A stretch of DNA of 64,000 nucleotides, taken from NCBI GenBank assembly GCA_964030785.1, contig OZ034971.1, positions 38,616,304 through 38,680,303 of the forward strand, read 5' to 3'. Position numbers and translations under genes: made by a program. Source of the DNA: Siderastrea siderea. Taxonomy: Eukaryota > Cnidaria > Anthozoa > Scleractinia > Rhizangiidae. Positions 43,892 through 56,350 of this stretch are shown in pieces. The notes beneath the pieces were generated by a model. That model was not told the DNA's origin. It made no database searches and saw nothing but the letters and a program-made list of their open reading frames with translations. How positions within the stretch are numbered: the first letter of the stretch is position 1; each line of letters begins with the position of its first letter.

Positions 43892-46510
43892 AGCAGGAAC
43901 TGGACCGTCTACAAGAAATAGGTGTTATCACTCCAGTAGATGAGCCCACCCAATGGGTCAGCGGCTTAGCTGTGGCGGTTAAGAAGACTGGAGCTTTGAG
44001 GATCTGCTAGACCCCAGACCGTTAAATACAGCACTTAGGAGAGAGAGATATCAGCTACCTGTTCTAGAGGACATACTTCCTGAGCTATCTGAAGCACGAA
44101 TCTTTTCCACGGTCGATCTCAAGTCTGGTTACTGGCATTGTGTCCTGGGACCGGAATCAAGTTCCCTTACAACATTCGCCACTCCCTATGGCAGATACCG
44201 TTGGTGTCGTCTACCTTTTGGCCTATCCGCATCGTCGGAGATATTCCAGAAACATCTACACCATGCCCTAGAGAACCTGGAAGGAGTTCTGTGTATTGCA
44301 GACGACATCCTGGTCTGTGGAAAGGGACAGAATGACGACGAAGCCACTTCAAATCATGACGAAAACCTGGAGAAGCTACTGCAAAGATGCCTAGATTATG
44401 GCATAGTTCTGAATGCAGACAAGATGAAACTGCGCCAGAAAGAGGTTCCTTACATGGGTCACCTGTTATCGAGTGATGGTCTGAAACCTGACCCCGCTAA
44501 GGTGGAGGCCGTAACCAAAATGCCGAGACCAGAAGATGTCGAAGGAGTTCAAAGGCTGAATGGCTTCGTGAACGACTTAGCGAGGTTCCTTCCCAAGCTT
44601 TCGGAAATCATGGAGCCTATACGTCGCCTGACGAGAAAAGACACACAATGGCACTGGTCCGAGGAGCAGGACAGCGCATTCCAGAAAATACAACACATGG
44701 TCACACAAGCTCCAGTGCTGAGCTATTATGACCCCTGCAGTGAGCTTACCATCCAATGTGATGCGAGTCAAGGTGGCCTCGGAGCAGCTTTACTACAGAA
44801 TGGCCGGCCCATTGAGTACGCAAGCCGAGCACTGACAGAGACAGAGAAACGATACGCGCAAATTGAAAAAGAGATGCTGGCTATCGTCTTCTCTCTTGAA
44901 CGATTTAACCAGTATACATTTGGTCGCCATGTCAATGTGGAAAGTGACCATAAGCCACTAGAAATAATTCTTCTTAAACCACTCTCACGCGCACCGCGAC
45001 GATTGCAGTCCATGATGATGAGGCTGCAGAAATATGACTTCACAGTCCACTACGAGCGCGGCAAAAACATGCACCTGGCCGACACGTTGTCGCGAGCGTT
45101 CCTTCCGTTTGAATGTGATGATGAGGACGACCTGGAGTTTGTGAATATGGTCAATTACTTACCAATTTCCGACGAGCGCATCGATGACATTAAGGCTGAA
45201 ACTCGGAAAGATCAATCCTTACGAAGTTTATCTGAAATCATTCTCAAAGGCTGACCAGAAGAAAAGAAACTTGCCCCTGAACTGACTCACCCATATTTTG
45301 ATATGAGGGATGAGTTGACTCTTCAAGATGGGTTGATTTTCAAAGCAAATGCTGTGGTGATCCCTAAGAACCTTCGTGCAGACATGAAAGCAAGAATTCA
45401 TTCCTCTCATTTAGGAGCAGAGTCGTGTCTACGAAGAGCACGTGAATGTATCTACTGGCCCGGAATGTCGGCTGAAATCAAGCAATACATCTCAGCATGC
45501 GAGATATGCAGGGAGTTCGATACAACCTCGCAACCCAATGAGTCCTTGATGAGTCATGAGGTCCCCTCTCGCCCCTGGGAGAGGGTAGGCGCTGATATCT
45601 TACCCTGCATGACAAAGACTATTTGGTTACTATCGACTACTACAGCAACTATTGGGAGGTAGACAGGTTACCCGACACCAAGGCAAGTACAGCCATCCTG
45701 AAACTGAAAAGCCATTTCGCCCGCTATGGAATACCTGACCAAGTCGTAAGCGATAATGGCCCACAATTCACCTCGAAAGAGTTTGCGACATTCGCAAAGA
45801 CCTGGGACTTTGAGCACCTAACCAGCAGTCCCGGAAACAGTAAGGCTAATGGCAAGGCAGAGTCTGGCGTAAAGACAGCTAAGCGTCTCTTGCGGAAGTC
45901 TATCAGGGCTGGGACAGATCCGTACCTGGCTTTCCTTGATTATAGGAACACTCCTACGCAAGCGATGACTACAAGTCCTGCACAGCGTCTGATGGGCAGG
46001 AGGACCAAAACGCTCCTCCCTACTGCACAAAGCCTCCTTCTGCCAAAGACAACCCAACCTGGCATTGAAAAGAGCCAATTGAAAGAGCGCCAACGGGCCC
46101 AAGCCAAGTATTACAACAGAAACGCAAAAGATCTACCAACGCTGAGTGAGGGGGATGTGGTACGAATGAAACCCTTCAAGCTAGGTGCCAAGTCGTGGCC
46201 AAAGGCCCAAGTAACGGCAAGATTAGATGAACGGTCATACACGGTGGGGACTGAAAAGGGAACTGTCTACCGGAGAAATAGGCAGCACCTGAAAAAAACA
46301 TCAGAGCCACCAATTAAGCCCATTCAATCAGATCCAGTGGGTGGCTCTAGCACTCCCAATCCAGATGTGCCCAGCATCCCTACCTTACCTGCGGAACCGA
46401 TTGACAAACCCCTAGGATCGACCTCTTGTGAGAGCAGTACCGATCAGCACCAGAGACCACAGCGTGACAGGAGACCCCCGGTGTACCTGAAGGACTATGT
46501 TTGCTCATGA
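43892..46510 (+). pseudogene. Pol region (RT, RNase H, integrase), frame-disrupted
   Basis: Reverse transcriptase is recognisable from STVDLKSGYW and LPFGL to the IADDILV catalytic box and YMGHLLSSDGL. RNase H follows (IQCDASQGGLGAALL, ESDHKPLEIIL, TLSRAFLP). An in-frame TGA at about 45252 precedes the integrase zinc-binding segment (HLGAESCLRRARECIYWPGM...CEICREF). After a frame change near 45610 the integrase catalytic core shows VTIDYY, VVSDNGPQFTS and KAESGVKTAKR, the DDE residues. Further frame changes are seen near 43860 and 44010, with possibly one more before 44340. At least three frameshifts and one stop prevent a full polyprotein. Confidence 0.9.
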
Positions 46511-46666
46511 ATAACCATCCCAGCTTACTAACCCTTTGTTACAGTTCAGAGACTGATCACCGATTGTTTTATTACAAATGTTTTGTTGAGCTTGGACTCT
46601 TGATTTATCTTGTTTTCAACTGAGTGAAGAACACTTTAATTTTGTTTTTCTTTATGAAACAGAGGA

Positions 46667-46773
46667 TGTTACAATATGCGTGTAATAATATAATCATTAA
46701 CTAGGTTTAGGATAGAATGACACTTTTGGGTGTAGTGATTTGAGATTAGATGCAATAAATGGAGCTTGAAACA
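46667..46773 (+). repeat. 3' LTR
   Basis: This copy is identical to the 5' LTR by eye and is preceded by a purine-rich tract. The identity implies a very recent insertion. Confidence 0.95.
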
Positions 46774-46778
46774 CAAGA

Positions 46779-48200
46779 TAGAAAAATCGAAAATTGCCAA
46801 ACTTTGTCACAATAAAGGTCTTCCCAAACCGTTTATAAAAAAAAAGTTTATTTCTGTAAATATTTTACCGTTACGACGACTTTATCATTCCGATGGCTCG
46901 GGAGCGAGTAAAAACGACTTGAAAGTGTCACTTAAATCAACCGCTCGTCTTGAATTGTGAAGACAGAAATATCAATATCAAAGCCATGTTGTATAAGTAG
47001 GATATTTCCTTGTCATGTTTGCTTTGTCAAATTTGAATTCGATGGAGACCAGAATTTTTGAGAGATTTTTAAAATTTAACCGTTTCGAGCGGCATAGTCG
47101 TACGCTAAAAAATGGCGAAATTCAGGACCAAGAAAAGCACTCTGGTATATGGCTTTCGCAGCTGAGAGTACACTTGTTGGAATAAGCAATCTTTCCTCTA
47201 CGATTTGATGAAAAACATTTTTGGGTAAATGAAATGGTAAATTTTGGAAGTGCTTTATCTACACCCTATTTTCCAGGCGAAGACGACCTTTTGACCTTGA
47301 CAGGCGGGGAAGTAATGACCAGCGTTTTCAAATAACACGCGCTAATTCCATTTTTTAAAGAAAAGTTTCACAATGTTTGGTACTTACTAATTAATAGAAC
47401 CTCAAATAAGTCATCAGCTGAAAACAGGACAGGTTTTCTCTAGCAAATACGTTTTTTTAGCCAAGGGAAATTTTGGTTGTTAGTGATTAAATTGGCAAAT
47501 TTGCATAAATTTGAAACATTTGTTTTCCCAAGAAACTCGTTTTACCTTCCTTGTTTCTAAAGTAAAAATACTAACGAAAACCAGTAAAGCATTACCTAAC
47601 TATCCATGTAGCAAATCATACCTTAATAACCATTTTCTGTAAAGAAATGACGAGATTTCTACTAGCCGCCCATGACAACTGATGACAACCGTCGAACATT
47701 TTTGGGTAAGTGATGGACATACTGTCACGCAATACACAGTGGTCTTAGATTACAAAACCACATGGCCAGGCAAATGCAAACAGCTGTCAGCAGCGAATCT
47801 CCAACGCGCAGGAATGGACGAGAAACAAAAGAGATGTCCAAAACTTTGCTGCTAGTGCAATGAATTGTTTTGAAATTTAAACCGGTCTTTATAGCATTAG
47901 TACTCTAAAATTTAAAATTATCTCAAAGTTCTTAACCAAAGAAAAATAAGAGCCAAATAAAGTAACCGGTCATTATACCTGAAGTTGCGAAATCCTTCCA
48001 CAATCATGATGTAACAAATATACCTCGTGTCAAAAAATCCCGACAAAAATCTTGCACGTGGGTTGAACTGTTTGGAACGCCACCAGACTGTCAAACCTCA
48101 AACTACCATGGCTTTGTGTGGGTATTCGGAAATAGTTAGAGGAAGTTGTGGGGCTAGTTCAGACAACCCAGCGAATGTCCAGTGTGTTCCTTACTTCTTA
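46779..48200. other. Left inverted-repeat arm of the TTAA transposon
   Basis: 46779-47040 and 47440-47780 are inverted copies of about 51480-52030 (for example CCTTGTCATGTTTGCTTTGTC and its complement). 47070-47430 has no counterpart in the right arm. No coding region is present. Confidence 0.7.
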
Positions 48201-48207
48201 TTAACTG

Positions 48208-48295
48208 CGCGCGAGGGCCGTACTGGGAGAATATTGCCCGAGGTCGTACAAGAAAGCCTGAGGGCAATATTCTCCTAGTACGGTCCCGAGCTAGC
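48208..48295. repeat. Inverted repeat around GGGCAATATTCTCC
   Basis: CCGTACTGGGAGAATATTGCCC and GGGCAATATTCTCCTAGTACGG form arms of about 30 bp around a short loop. This is a foldback remnant inside the TTAA transposon. Confidence 0.75.
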
Positions 48296-48305
48296 GAGAG
48301 ATAAT

Positions 48306-48576
48306 AACAGGGTGGTAACGAGGTATGCTTTTTCATCGCTGATCCCATTTTTGTACGCAAATTTCTGTTCCTTGATTCCAAAAACGGGACCAATTTTCGT
48401 CCCTGATCCCACAAATGTGGTACAGCCTGATCCCTGATCCCTATAAGAAACTGCTGATCCCGATCCCATGGTCTGTGATTCCTGATCCCAGGGCTGTGGT
48501 CCTAGATCCCACCCTTCTGATCCCCGATCCCACCCCTTTGATCCCTGATCCCACATACCTCGTTACGACCCTGTAA
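48306..48576. mobile_element. MITE with internal GATCCC repeats
   Basis: Inverted ends ACAGGGTGGTAACGAGGTAT and ATACCTCGTTACGACCCTGT enclose an interior built from repeated (C)TGATCCC units. It is non-coding. Confidence 0.7.
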
Positions 48577-48686
48577 TAAGAAGTTTATTATATGGCTATG
48601 CCTAACACTTTATTACTGATGAATGAAACAGTTTACCGGAAAGCATACAAAACTCAGCAGTTTTATTTAAGAAATTTATATCGCAC

Positions 48687-49234
48687 TCGGGGGAGGGGGG
48701 TACTCCCTTACATAAGCTATATAGGTATGTGCGACGCCAAAGGGTATGGTTTTTGAGCCTTTTTGGTCTGAAACAGGACATAGATTTTGACCATTTTGGT
48801 CTGAAATAGGGTGAGGTTTGTGCCCGGGGGTACTCCCTTATATAAGCTATATTGGTATGTGCGGCGCCAAAGGGTATGGTTTTTGAGCCTTTATGGTCTG
48901 AAATAGGGTTAGATTTTGACCATTTTGGTCTGAAATAGCGTGAGGTTTGTGCACTCTGATATGGGATCTGGTAAGGTTCTTACAAGAAGCTATCTTTTTA
49001 TTAATTTTCTTCTCCAAAGAACTGAGGTTTGATTAACGTTGGGAATTTGAAGCCCTTCTCAACTGTTTACGCAAACAAATAGGGTTAGGGTCTCGTCTGA
49101 AATAGGGTACCAAATTTTAAGTCAGGTCTGAAATAGGGTAGGGAAAATCACATATCTTGGTCTGAAGTAGGGTAAGGGTTTCCAGAAGCGCGCCGCACAC
49201 CGCCGCCCAAATCTTCGGGAAGTACCCCCGGGGA
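48687..49234. mobile_element. MITE with 9-bp target duplication
   Basis: The ends are GGGGGTACTCCCTT-like and the complement (GGAAGTACCCCCGGG), and ATATCGCAC is duplicated on both sides. The interior repeats GGTCTGAAATAGGGTA-like motifs at least six times, and the first ~135 bp are duplicated in tandem (48687 and 48826). A 9-bp target duplication fits Mutator-like elements. There is no coding capacity. Confidence 0.75.
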
Positions 49235-49239
49235 TATCG

Positions 49240-50299
49240 CACAAGAAAAAGTAAAAACTTTAAAAGAAACTGTCTCTTTTCATTTGGCTTCAAATCATTC
49301 CAACTATTTGAATCAAATGTACTTTTTTCTCTATATTTCCACTTTACTAGCCGGGTATAAACATCACTCATAATGCCCGTGAAAATTACGGGAAAATCTG
49401 GCCCCGAGTATTGGCCAATCACAGCGCGCGTTATATATTTACAAGCTCTAGCCATATAATAAAATTGGGGAATGCAGTAAAGAAATCAAAGGACATCTGA
49501 GAAGTTACAAGGTGTCGGATGCCTCACTAGATTCAGAAGCAAAGCTTTTGCTGGCAAGAGCAGGTATCTGTACTGTTGAAAAATTTGGGTACTTATTGCT
49601 GTAGACTGCAAAATACTTTTTGCTGTTCGCTATCTTTCTCTGCCTCAAAATAAGAAAAGAAAAGACAAGAAAAAGAAAACTCGCGGGGGCACGAATCTTC
49701 CGTAAAAGGTTAAACCGCTTGGCGCGAAGTGCCGAAAGCGTGGATTTTCCCGCGCGAGCTACACACGTCCCGTGCGTTCGTATGGTGCGCCAAGAAATAT
49801 GTACTGTTTTGCACTCGGTCTTTAGCTTGGATACAACTGTACATGCCGCCACCAGGAGATGTAAATCTTGCCTAAAGGCCAAATAACACGGAAAACATTC
49901 GTGCAACTATTCGCGGAACGATGTTACGCTTATTTCACCCGCGCGTCGCGTGTTCAGGTTGCAGAAAGTTAGTTGCTTCTACTTTTCGAAAAATAAAGAT
50001 TTGTTGCGTGTATAGGTGAGAACACTCTCAACTTGTAACGCATCCTTGTTGCGCAACACGTTGCACGAAAATCTTGCCGGTATTACTGAAGCGAAATAAT
50101 GAAATTACTCCTGGTATCCACATTTTTTATCACCTGGGGCGCAACACCCCTCTCTTCATCTTGGGGTACATCCATAAATAAGTGAGGGGTAAGTTCTGCA
50201 CTGCCCATATTAAAAATTCTGTTAAGATACCTGCCTGTTACAATGAGACATATTTGGCAGCTAGGGTGGGTGAATACTTCCATGGGATATATTCCTTTT
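49240..50299. other. Interior of the TTAA transposon, nothing recognised
   Basis: Overlapping open frames at 49505-49906 on both strands have no recognisable domain. No gene is called. Confidence 0.35.
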
Positions 50300-50740
50300 G
50301 ACCTAAATGAAGACAGGAAAACTCAATGTACCTTGGCACAGATTCTGACGTTTGACGATACTCGGAACTGGTTTTTTTTTTCTAATTTTTAAAGGAATTT
50401 TTGAATTCAATGAAGTTCGTTTGGGTTTAACAATATGCCCGCGACACCGGGAAAGGTTTGGAATCCGCTGGAGATCCTACAAGAAAAACTGCAGCTGTCC
50501 AAGTGAAGTGTCCGTTAAATATTTAGGTCCAATTTGCAGCAAATTATGTGGTAGGCCAGACAGTAGAGAATTACAGTAATCGATCCGTGTGCGTGTTAGT
50601 ATTTCGCAGTTTTTGTGTGACAGGAACTTTCTGGTAGTAACTAGATTACGTAGATGATAGAAAGCTGTTTTGTACAGTTAGTTCACTTGCTTGTTCATAG
50701 AAAGGGCACTTTCAAACCATACGCCAGTGTTCTTGGCTGA
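50300..50740 (-). mobile_element. LINE fragment (CR1/L2/Jockey side)
   Basis: On the minus strand, with some decay, it reads KNTGVWFESALSMNKQVN, YKTAFYHLRNL and RIDYCNSLLSGLPHN. This is the stretch just after the RT thumb in many animal LINEs. The copy is short, frame-disrupted and truncated at both ends. Confidence 0.75.
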
Positions 50741-51399
50741 CTATTTATATAGCAGCCGTTTATATATATATGTAGTCGTCGGCAGTATCGTGGAAGCCAT
50801 TGAAGCACACCCGCAAGACAGTTTTTCATTACTGTAGTGTTCGCAACACGAAAAACGGAGGTTTTCAAAAAAAGGCTTAGGGTGGACCGGAATATCTACG
50901 TTTGTTTATCAAGAAATGTTTTTAGGGCAAGGAGCGCCCAGCATACCCCTATGATTGATATTTTTTTCTGTTGAGAATGGTTAAAAGTAAAGCCATCAGC
51001 ATTAAATTTATCACAGGCACTTCTGTTTAGAAAAAGTGGCAAAAAAAAAAACCAACAAACAAAAAACAAGTCATACCAAGAGATGGTAGCCAGACAGCAT
51101 TCCAGGAGACAAGAGCAGGAAAAAACATCGGACAGATTCTGCCGTAGTCTAGCAATATAAATTTTTTTTTTTGATCCAGGCATTTTATCTTATGAGGTCC
51201 TTTTAACATGTCCAATGATCAATCCCGTTGCTTTTATATGCCCTTCCCCTCATCCCCTCCCCTCTCCTGCTCTATACGTTGCAAGTTGTTGAATACTTTC
51301 AATAGCATCTGAGCCTTTTCTGCTGCCTTGTCTTTCTGTGAACTGCCCACACTTTTAAATTGAGGATCGTATGTGTGGCTCCAAAATAACACGGTAAAA

Positions 51400-52051
51400 G
51401 CCAGGATGGGACCTCTCTGGTTTGTAATTTAAGACCAGTGTATATTGCGTGACAGCAACGTTTTCGCGACCACCCAAAAATGTTCGACGGTTGTCTCGCG
51501 CGGCCAGAAGAAATCTCGACGTTTCTTCATCAAAAAAGAGTTATTAAGGTTAGATTTGCTTTATAAATAGTTGGGTCGCACTTTATTGGTCTTCTTTACC
51601 ATTGTCTTGGAAAAAAACTGAAGGCAGAAAACCGACTTTGTTGTGAAAGAAAAATGTTTCAAATTTATGCAAATTTGCCGATGTTAATCACCAACAACCA
51701 AAGTTTGCCTTTGCCAAAAAAACGTTGTTAAAAATTCTGGTTTCCATCGATTTCAAATTTGACAAAGCAAACATGACAAGGAAATATCCTACTTATACTA
51801 CATGGCTTTGATATTGATATTCCTATCTTCACAATTCAAGACGAGCGGTTGATTTAAGTGACACTTTCAAGTCGTTTTTACTCGGTCACGAGCCATCGGA
51901 ATGATAAATTAAGTCGTAACGGCAAAATATTTACCGGAATAAACTAAAACTTATATTTTTATAAATGGTTTGGGAAGACCTTTATTGTGACAAGGTTTGG
52001 CAAGTTTCGATTTTTCTATCTTGCATGGTCCTAGGTGAAAGTTACGGATAG
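51400..52051. repeat. Right inverted-repeat arm of the TTAA transposon
   Basis: This is the inverse of sequence at 46774-47780 and 42135-42167. The outermost 30-40 bp are identical to the left end, and divergence grows inward. Confidence 0.8.
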
Positions 52052-52329
52052 TTGCTGTTAAAGACCATAAGATGAATGAGATGAAATCATCGAATCGGTT
52101 TAGTGTCCCTTAGAATGCCCTATAACGAAAAGTAGATTTAAAAAATAATAATAAATGTATTTTTGTGATCTTTAGAAAACTTTTGCAATTGGGGACAATT
52201 ACCGGTTTAATTTTCTAAACCGTTCTTGTCGCTACTTTAAGAAACTCTGTTGAGGTTTAGACAAAGCTGCAATAAAATAAGAATTATTTTCAATTGGCTC
52301 TTAAATGTTGCCTTATATCCCAATTTTAT

Positions 52330-54135
52330 CACAACTGTCAGTTTCTTTTGATGGCCTTTGATATGGCGGGCCATCGCTGTCAAAAGTTGATATCATGATA
52401 TGCTGAATGATATCATGATATCTGCCTAATATCATAATATCATGATGTTACGATATCTCTAAGATAAGATCTCGTTTAATTCGTAAACCATTTAGCAAAT
52501 GTATTGTTACAGTTAAAGGATCCTAGTCACCCACAGTGCTTTGCGTGCATCAAGTGAGAAATCCGCCATTTTCTATGCCACCTAAAATCAGGATTTTTTC
52601 ACAGTGAATTGAAATCCGGCTACATCCGCGCCAATAAGGCCAGTTTGGGCCTTCATTTACTTCTCTGGCCTTAAAAAATTAATAGCGGTTACATCTGGCC
52701 GGTTATTTTGGTGTTGTTTGCTATTTTTCTCGTGAAATGTGCGAGACAAAGCCAGGACTCTAAGCGGTTTACGTTCTCCTTCGCGTGGCAGTACCAAAAC
52801 AGTCAAGCTTATGAAAGAAATCATCATTCAAGGACCTTCTTGGTTATTGCACTAGTCAAGCAAAAGATATCCAGTGGATTGAAATGCTGGTCAAGCTTAT
52901 TCGCCGACATTTTACTTCATTACGGTGTGCGTTCTTCACGGGCTGAAATGCTTTGGTCTTCTAAATGTGACGACGGGACTCGCTCTGCAGTGCTGGTAGC
53001 GACGCTAAAGCGAAAGCTTCAAAGCCTTCGATGCCCAAGAACAACACTTCGATTTTTTCCATAAACTAATCCCTGGAGTTGTAGAAAAGGAGGAGAAAGA
53101 ATGGTTTGTGAACAGAAACTTTGTAAATCAGATCTGTTACAGTTAGCCGCAGTCGACACCTTAGCTAGCTGCAGTACGTTTTGTTTTCATGGCAATTCGT
53201 GTATTTTGAAAATTGAAATGAATATCCATGCTGCGCTATGATAACAAAGAAAATAAAAGCTATTAACAAAAGAGTTTCTTCTCTTTTAAAGGAATGTGAA
53301 ATGTTCTCGCTTTATCTAGCGCTAATTAAAACTAAATGCGGCTCGGAGCGGCGGTCACAGCGGCGTGATCGAGTGAGTTTTGGAAACATTTCTGCCCTCC
53401 GTGCATTCGCCTTTTGTATTTTATGGCGATGGGAAAGTCAAGAATACCCAATTAAACAAGATTCCAAACCTTTATGATTCTAGACTCGCTTGTAAATCAT
53501 ATTCCGCGAGCGCTCGCTAAATACAGTTTGCTTTAGGGTAAGCGGACTGGGAGGCTGGCCGGCTTACGAACGCAAACATTCTTTGAGTTCTAGGTTTTTG
53601 GACAGCCCCCAAAATGCGCTGAAAATAATCGAAAGCCCTTTTACTGGCACTAAAATCAAAAACAAGCGAAGAAATTTCAGGTTCAGGCTACAGTTTATAT
53701 TTTTACCAGTTGAACTGTTGACGTTTTGTCACGTTCGGCGAGTAATCTGATCGCAAATTTCAGATCAAAACAATAACAAAGGCGTGCCTGACTAGGACCC
53801 TTTAACCATTTCGCAAATGCCTTGTTATCAGTGTTATTTTTAATGTCTGAGTTAACAGCCTGTCCATGAAATAAATCTGCCCACAACCAACAGTATGGCT
53901 TTCCTAAATCGTGTTACTTTAACAGTGTGTATAACGTTGATTTTTTTGCTCGTGTAGGAGCTCCCCCTCGTCAGTCCCATGGAAGAGCTCAGCCCAGTAG
54001 CTAAAAAAAGCAACAAGTTACACCTCAAACTGAAATGTCGGAGCCAAAATGTCTTTTTTTAAATAAACACCGGGCGCGTTAACTCGAGAAAATACGGTAC
54101 GCGCGAAAATTATTAAGAATAATGTTGAAAAATAC
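52330..54135. other. Intergenic with ATATCATGAT palindromes
   Basis: At 52390-52460 the self-complementary word ATATCATGATAT and variants recur four or more times. Beyond that, open frames at 52708-53064 and 53238-53477 show no recognisable domain. No gene is called. Confidence 0.4.
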
Positions 54136-54139
54136 CATT

Positions 54140-54425
54140 ACGAGTTGGTGTTAAGACACAATTTCGAAATTGCTTTGTTTCAAGTTCCGAATTTTGATAA
54201 GGAAAGTCCGTATTTTGATAACTGTTCTGCTAAACAAAGATTTGACTCGTTCAATGACAAACAATCGCGAGTGCACCACTTCACGACTTGTAAAGATTTA
54301 TCTTTTAATCAGCCGATTTTACCGCTGTGTGTAGACCCGGGTTTTTCGGCATGTTTCTCCCGATGTGTTTCACGTATAACAAAACGGCGCTGGAAATTTG
54401 CTGATCTTCCGTTTCTTAATAGCGG
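54140..54425 (+). repeat. Dispersed repeat R2, copy III (5' part)
   Basis: It matches copy I at about 7540-8025 (GACACAATTTCGAA, CACTTCACGACTTGTAA, AACAAAACGGCGCTGGAAA). It breaks at about 54420 where AGCGGAGCTCC begins, and continues at 58055 after the insertion. Confidence 0.65.
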
Positions 54426-56247
54426 AGCTCCTTTGCGGCCGCAAAAGCGGAGCACCATACCTACAGAAATTTGATTATATATCCATGCGAGTCAATTTTG
54501 ATGGTCATGACGTCACGCGACCGTACGACGGCGTCCCTTGCCCCATACTTCATGTAAAATGTTTGAACGGTCTCAGTAGTCACGCGCGTAAATGGCGGAC
54601 TTAAGCTTCCGCCTAACTTAAATGCTAACCACCTTTTTTAAGGCTTCATGTAAAAAGAAGTACTTTAATCGACATTTAACCACATTTATGTCAGAGCAAT
54701 GACCCTTAATGAACACTGACAAGAAAGAATTCGAATCGCCTGTTATCACAGGAGATATTTGCGCTGAAGACCATGGCCGCTGGTTCCTGGAACGCGTACG
54801 CTCCATTTTCTATACGGTAATTTTACATTTTTCGAGTGAATACATTCCTCTTAATATCTCATCATGAAAACGAAAAGACATGAAGGATTGCTTTAAACTA
54901 GACGGCACATAAAGAAGAGATTGAATAGCTTGAAGAGGAAAAATTCTCGTTCGAGGACATGCTTGTTTTTTTTAGAGGAGATAGAAAGTGGCCATCTGCA
55001 AAGGACCACGCAAGCAGTAGTTTTTGGTTTAGGTTTGCAAGTACTTCTTTTACTCCAACGGTAAAGTAAATTACATATATGATTGTGAATTTACGTTGTA
55101 AAAATTGTTTAATTGAGCGAGTTTACATGATTACAATAATTTTCTTGACATGTTTGAAAAACGTATAAATATTAGTTCTAAATGGGCGTGAAACTAATTT
55201 CCTTCTCCAGCTTAATTGCTTGCGGGGTCGCTTACGGGTTGCTTTTTCTTGAGGCGAAAATAAAATGGTTTTTGCCTTCCCAGGCGAATAGGTGCAGATC
55301 AAAAATTTCAGTGGCCTGTAGAAAATCACGAACTGTGAAAGACGGCACATCTCTATAAAAGATGACCTTGTTTTATTTGTAAAGTTTGAGAAAAAATAAT
55401 AATTCCCCGGACTGATTGTGAGTGAGACAAAACTTTCAGCGGTCAGCATTGCCGCTTGCACTCAATTGGTGAGATTTCGTAAGGAAACGACTAAGGAAAC
55501 AGCATTTAAAGGATCTCGATTTGTCCTCATGGTAGACCCTAAATAAAATACCGCTAAATTACTCTTTTTTAATGTGCTCATTATAAATAAAAACGCGAAG
55601 ACAATGCGTAAAAACTAGGCATAAACAAAATGCGGACCGCCAGGAAAACAGTTTGTTTTGGTTCATTTTCTCAAACTTAGGACTTTTTATGACGATTTTC
55701 AACAATTACACTAGTAGCTTTTCTTTCATTGCTGGGCTACATTCTTGAAGAAAGTTGAAGAGGAGCATTTGTGATCCTAGAGTTTCTATATTCAACCGGA
55801 AAGTACGGATTTCTTTACGCGAGGTCGGCTCGAAACTCTGCATCTTGTATGCAAGAAATCGCGGACTGATATGCTTCCCTCTAAAACTTTCAAAACACAA
55901 GTTTATGTCTGTGTTTAATTATTAGGAATTCAGTCTGAAGTCTATTTAATTTAAATTCTAAAAGAGAAAAAGACTAAAAATGCCGGGTGACAAGACTCAA
56001 CGAATATTATTTTAGACACCATTTGAATTGAAAGCCCGTCATTCCTCCGTCCCTGTGTCCCAGACTGTCACAACACACTGAACAGAATATTGAGAAGGGC
56101 ATTGAAAGCGACAATTACCCTTAAAGACGCGGAAAATGCTGTACTCAAGCGAGATAAGCTGCATTCCGCAATAGAAGAGATCCGTGCGTAGGATGCCAAC
56201 GTAGGATGCTATGTTTATTTACATAAAATAACTCTCCGAATTACATC

Positions 56248-56350
56248 CGTGGTAAGATAGCGCACTGGATAAACGCGCGCAGTGGATAAAAACATACAAT
56301 CTACACCTGCATCACGTGGCGTGAGTTCAAATTCTCACAATTTTTTTTTT
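56248..56350 (+). ncRNA. tRNA-like sequence with A and B boxes, possible SINE head
   Basis: An A-box-like ATAGCGCACTGG and a B-box-like GTGAGTTCAAATTC about 70 bp later are followed by a run of ten T residues that could stop RNA polymerase III. The anticodon arm does not pair well, so it is not a canonical tRNA gene. Confidence 0.3.

Larger units (their letters stand above)
42168..46773 (+). mobile_element. Ty3/gypsy LTR retrotransposon, complete length
   Basis: The element is 4,606 bp, with 107-bp LTRs at both ends and CAAGA duplicated at 42163-42167 and 46774-46778. The LTRs start TGTTAC and end GAAACA. A primer-binding-site-like TGGTGGCAGCG follows the 5' LTR and a purine run (AGAGGA) precedes the 3' LTR. 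Coding order is gag, protease, reverse transcriptase, RNase H, integrase, which defines the Ty3/gypsy group; very short LTRs occur in the Mag lineage. The pol region has frameshifts and one stop, so this copy is probably non-autonomous despite identical LTRs. Confidence 0.95.
42129..52057. mobile_element. TTAA-flanked DNA transposon with long inverted repeats
   Basis: TTAA at 42125-42128 and 52058-52061 flank the insertion, and joining the flanks gives the uninterrupted sequence seen at about 6505-6530. The ends share CTATCCGTAACTTTCACCTA in inverse orientation. The inverted similarity continues for some 0.7 kb: about 46774-47780 at the left with an internal extra ~350 bp, and about 51400-52051 at the right. 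A TTAA target suggests a piggyBac-type mechanism, but no transposase is present, so it is non-autonomous. It later received the Ty3/gypsy element (42168-46773), a MITE and other repeats. Confidence 0.75.

Noticed and set aside
52708..53064. 118-codon plus-strand frame
   Set aside because: No recognisable motif, and sequence context is unannotated intergenic DNA without splice or promoter support.
55123..55461. 112-codon minus-strand frame
   Set aside because: No domain, no splice partner and a basic low-information composition, so likely chance.
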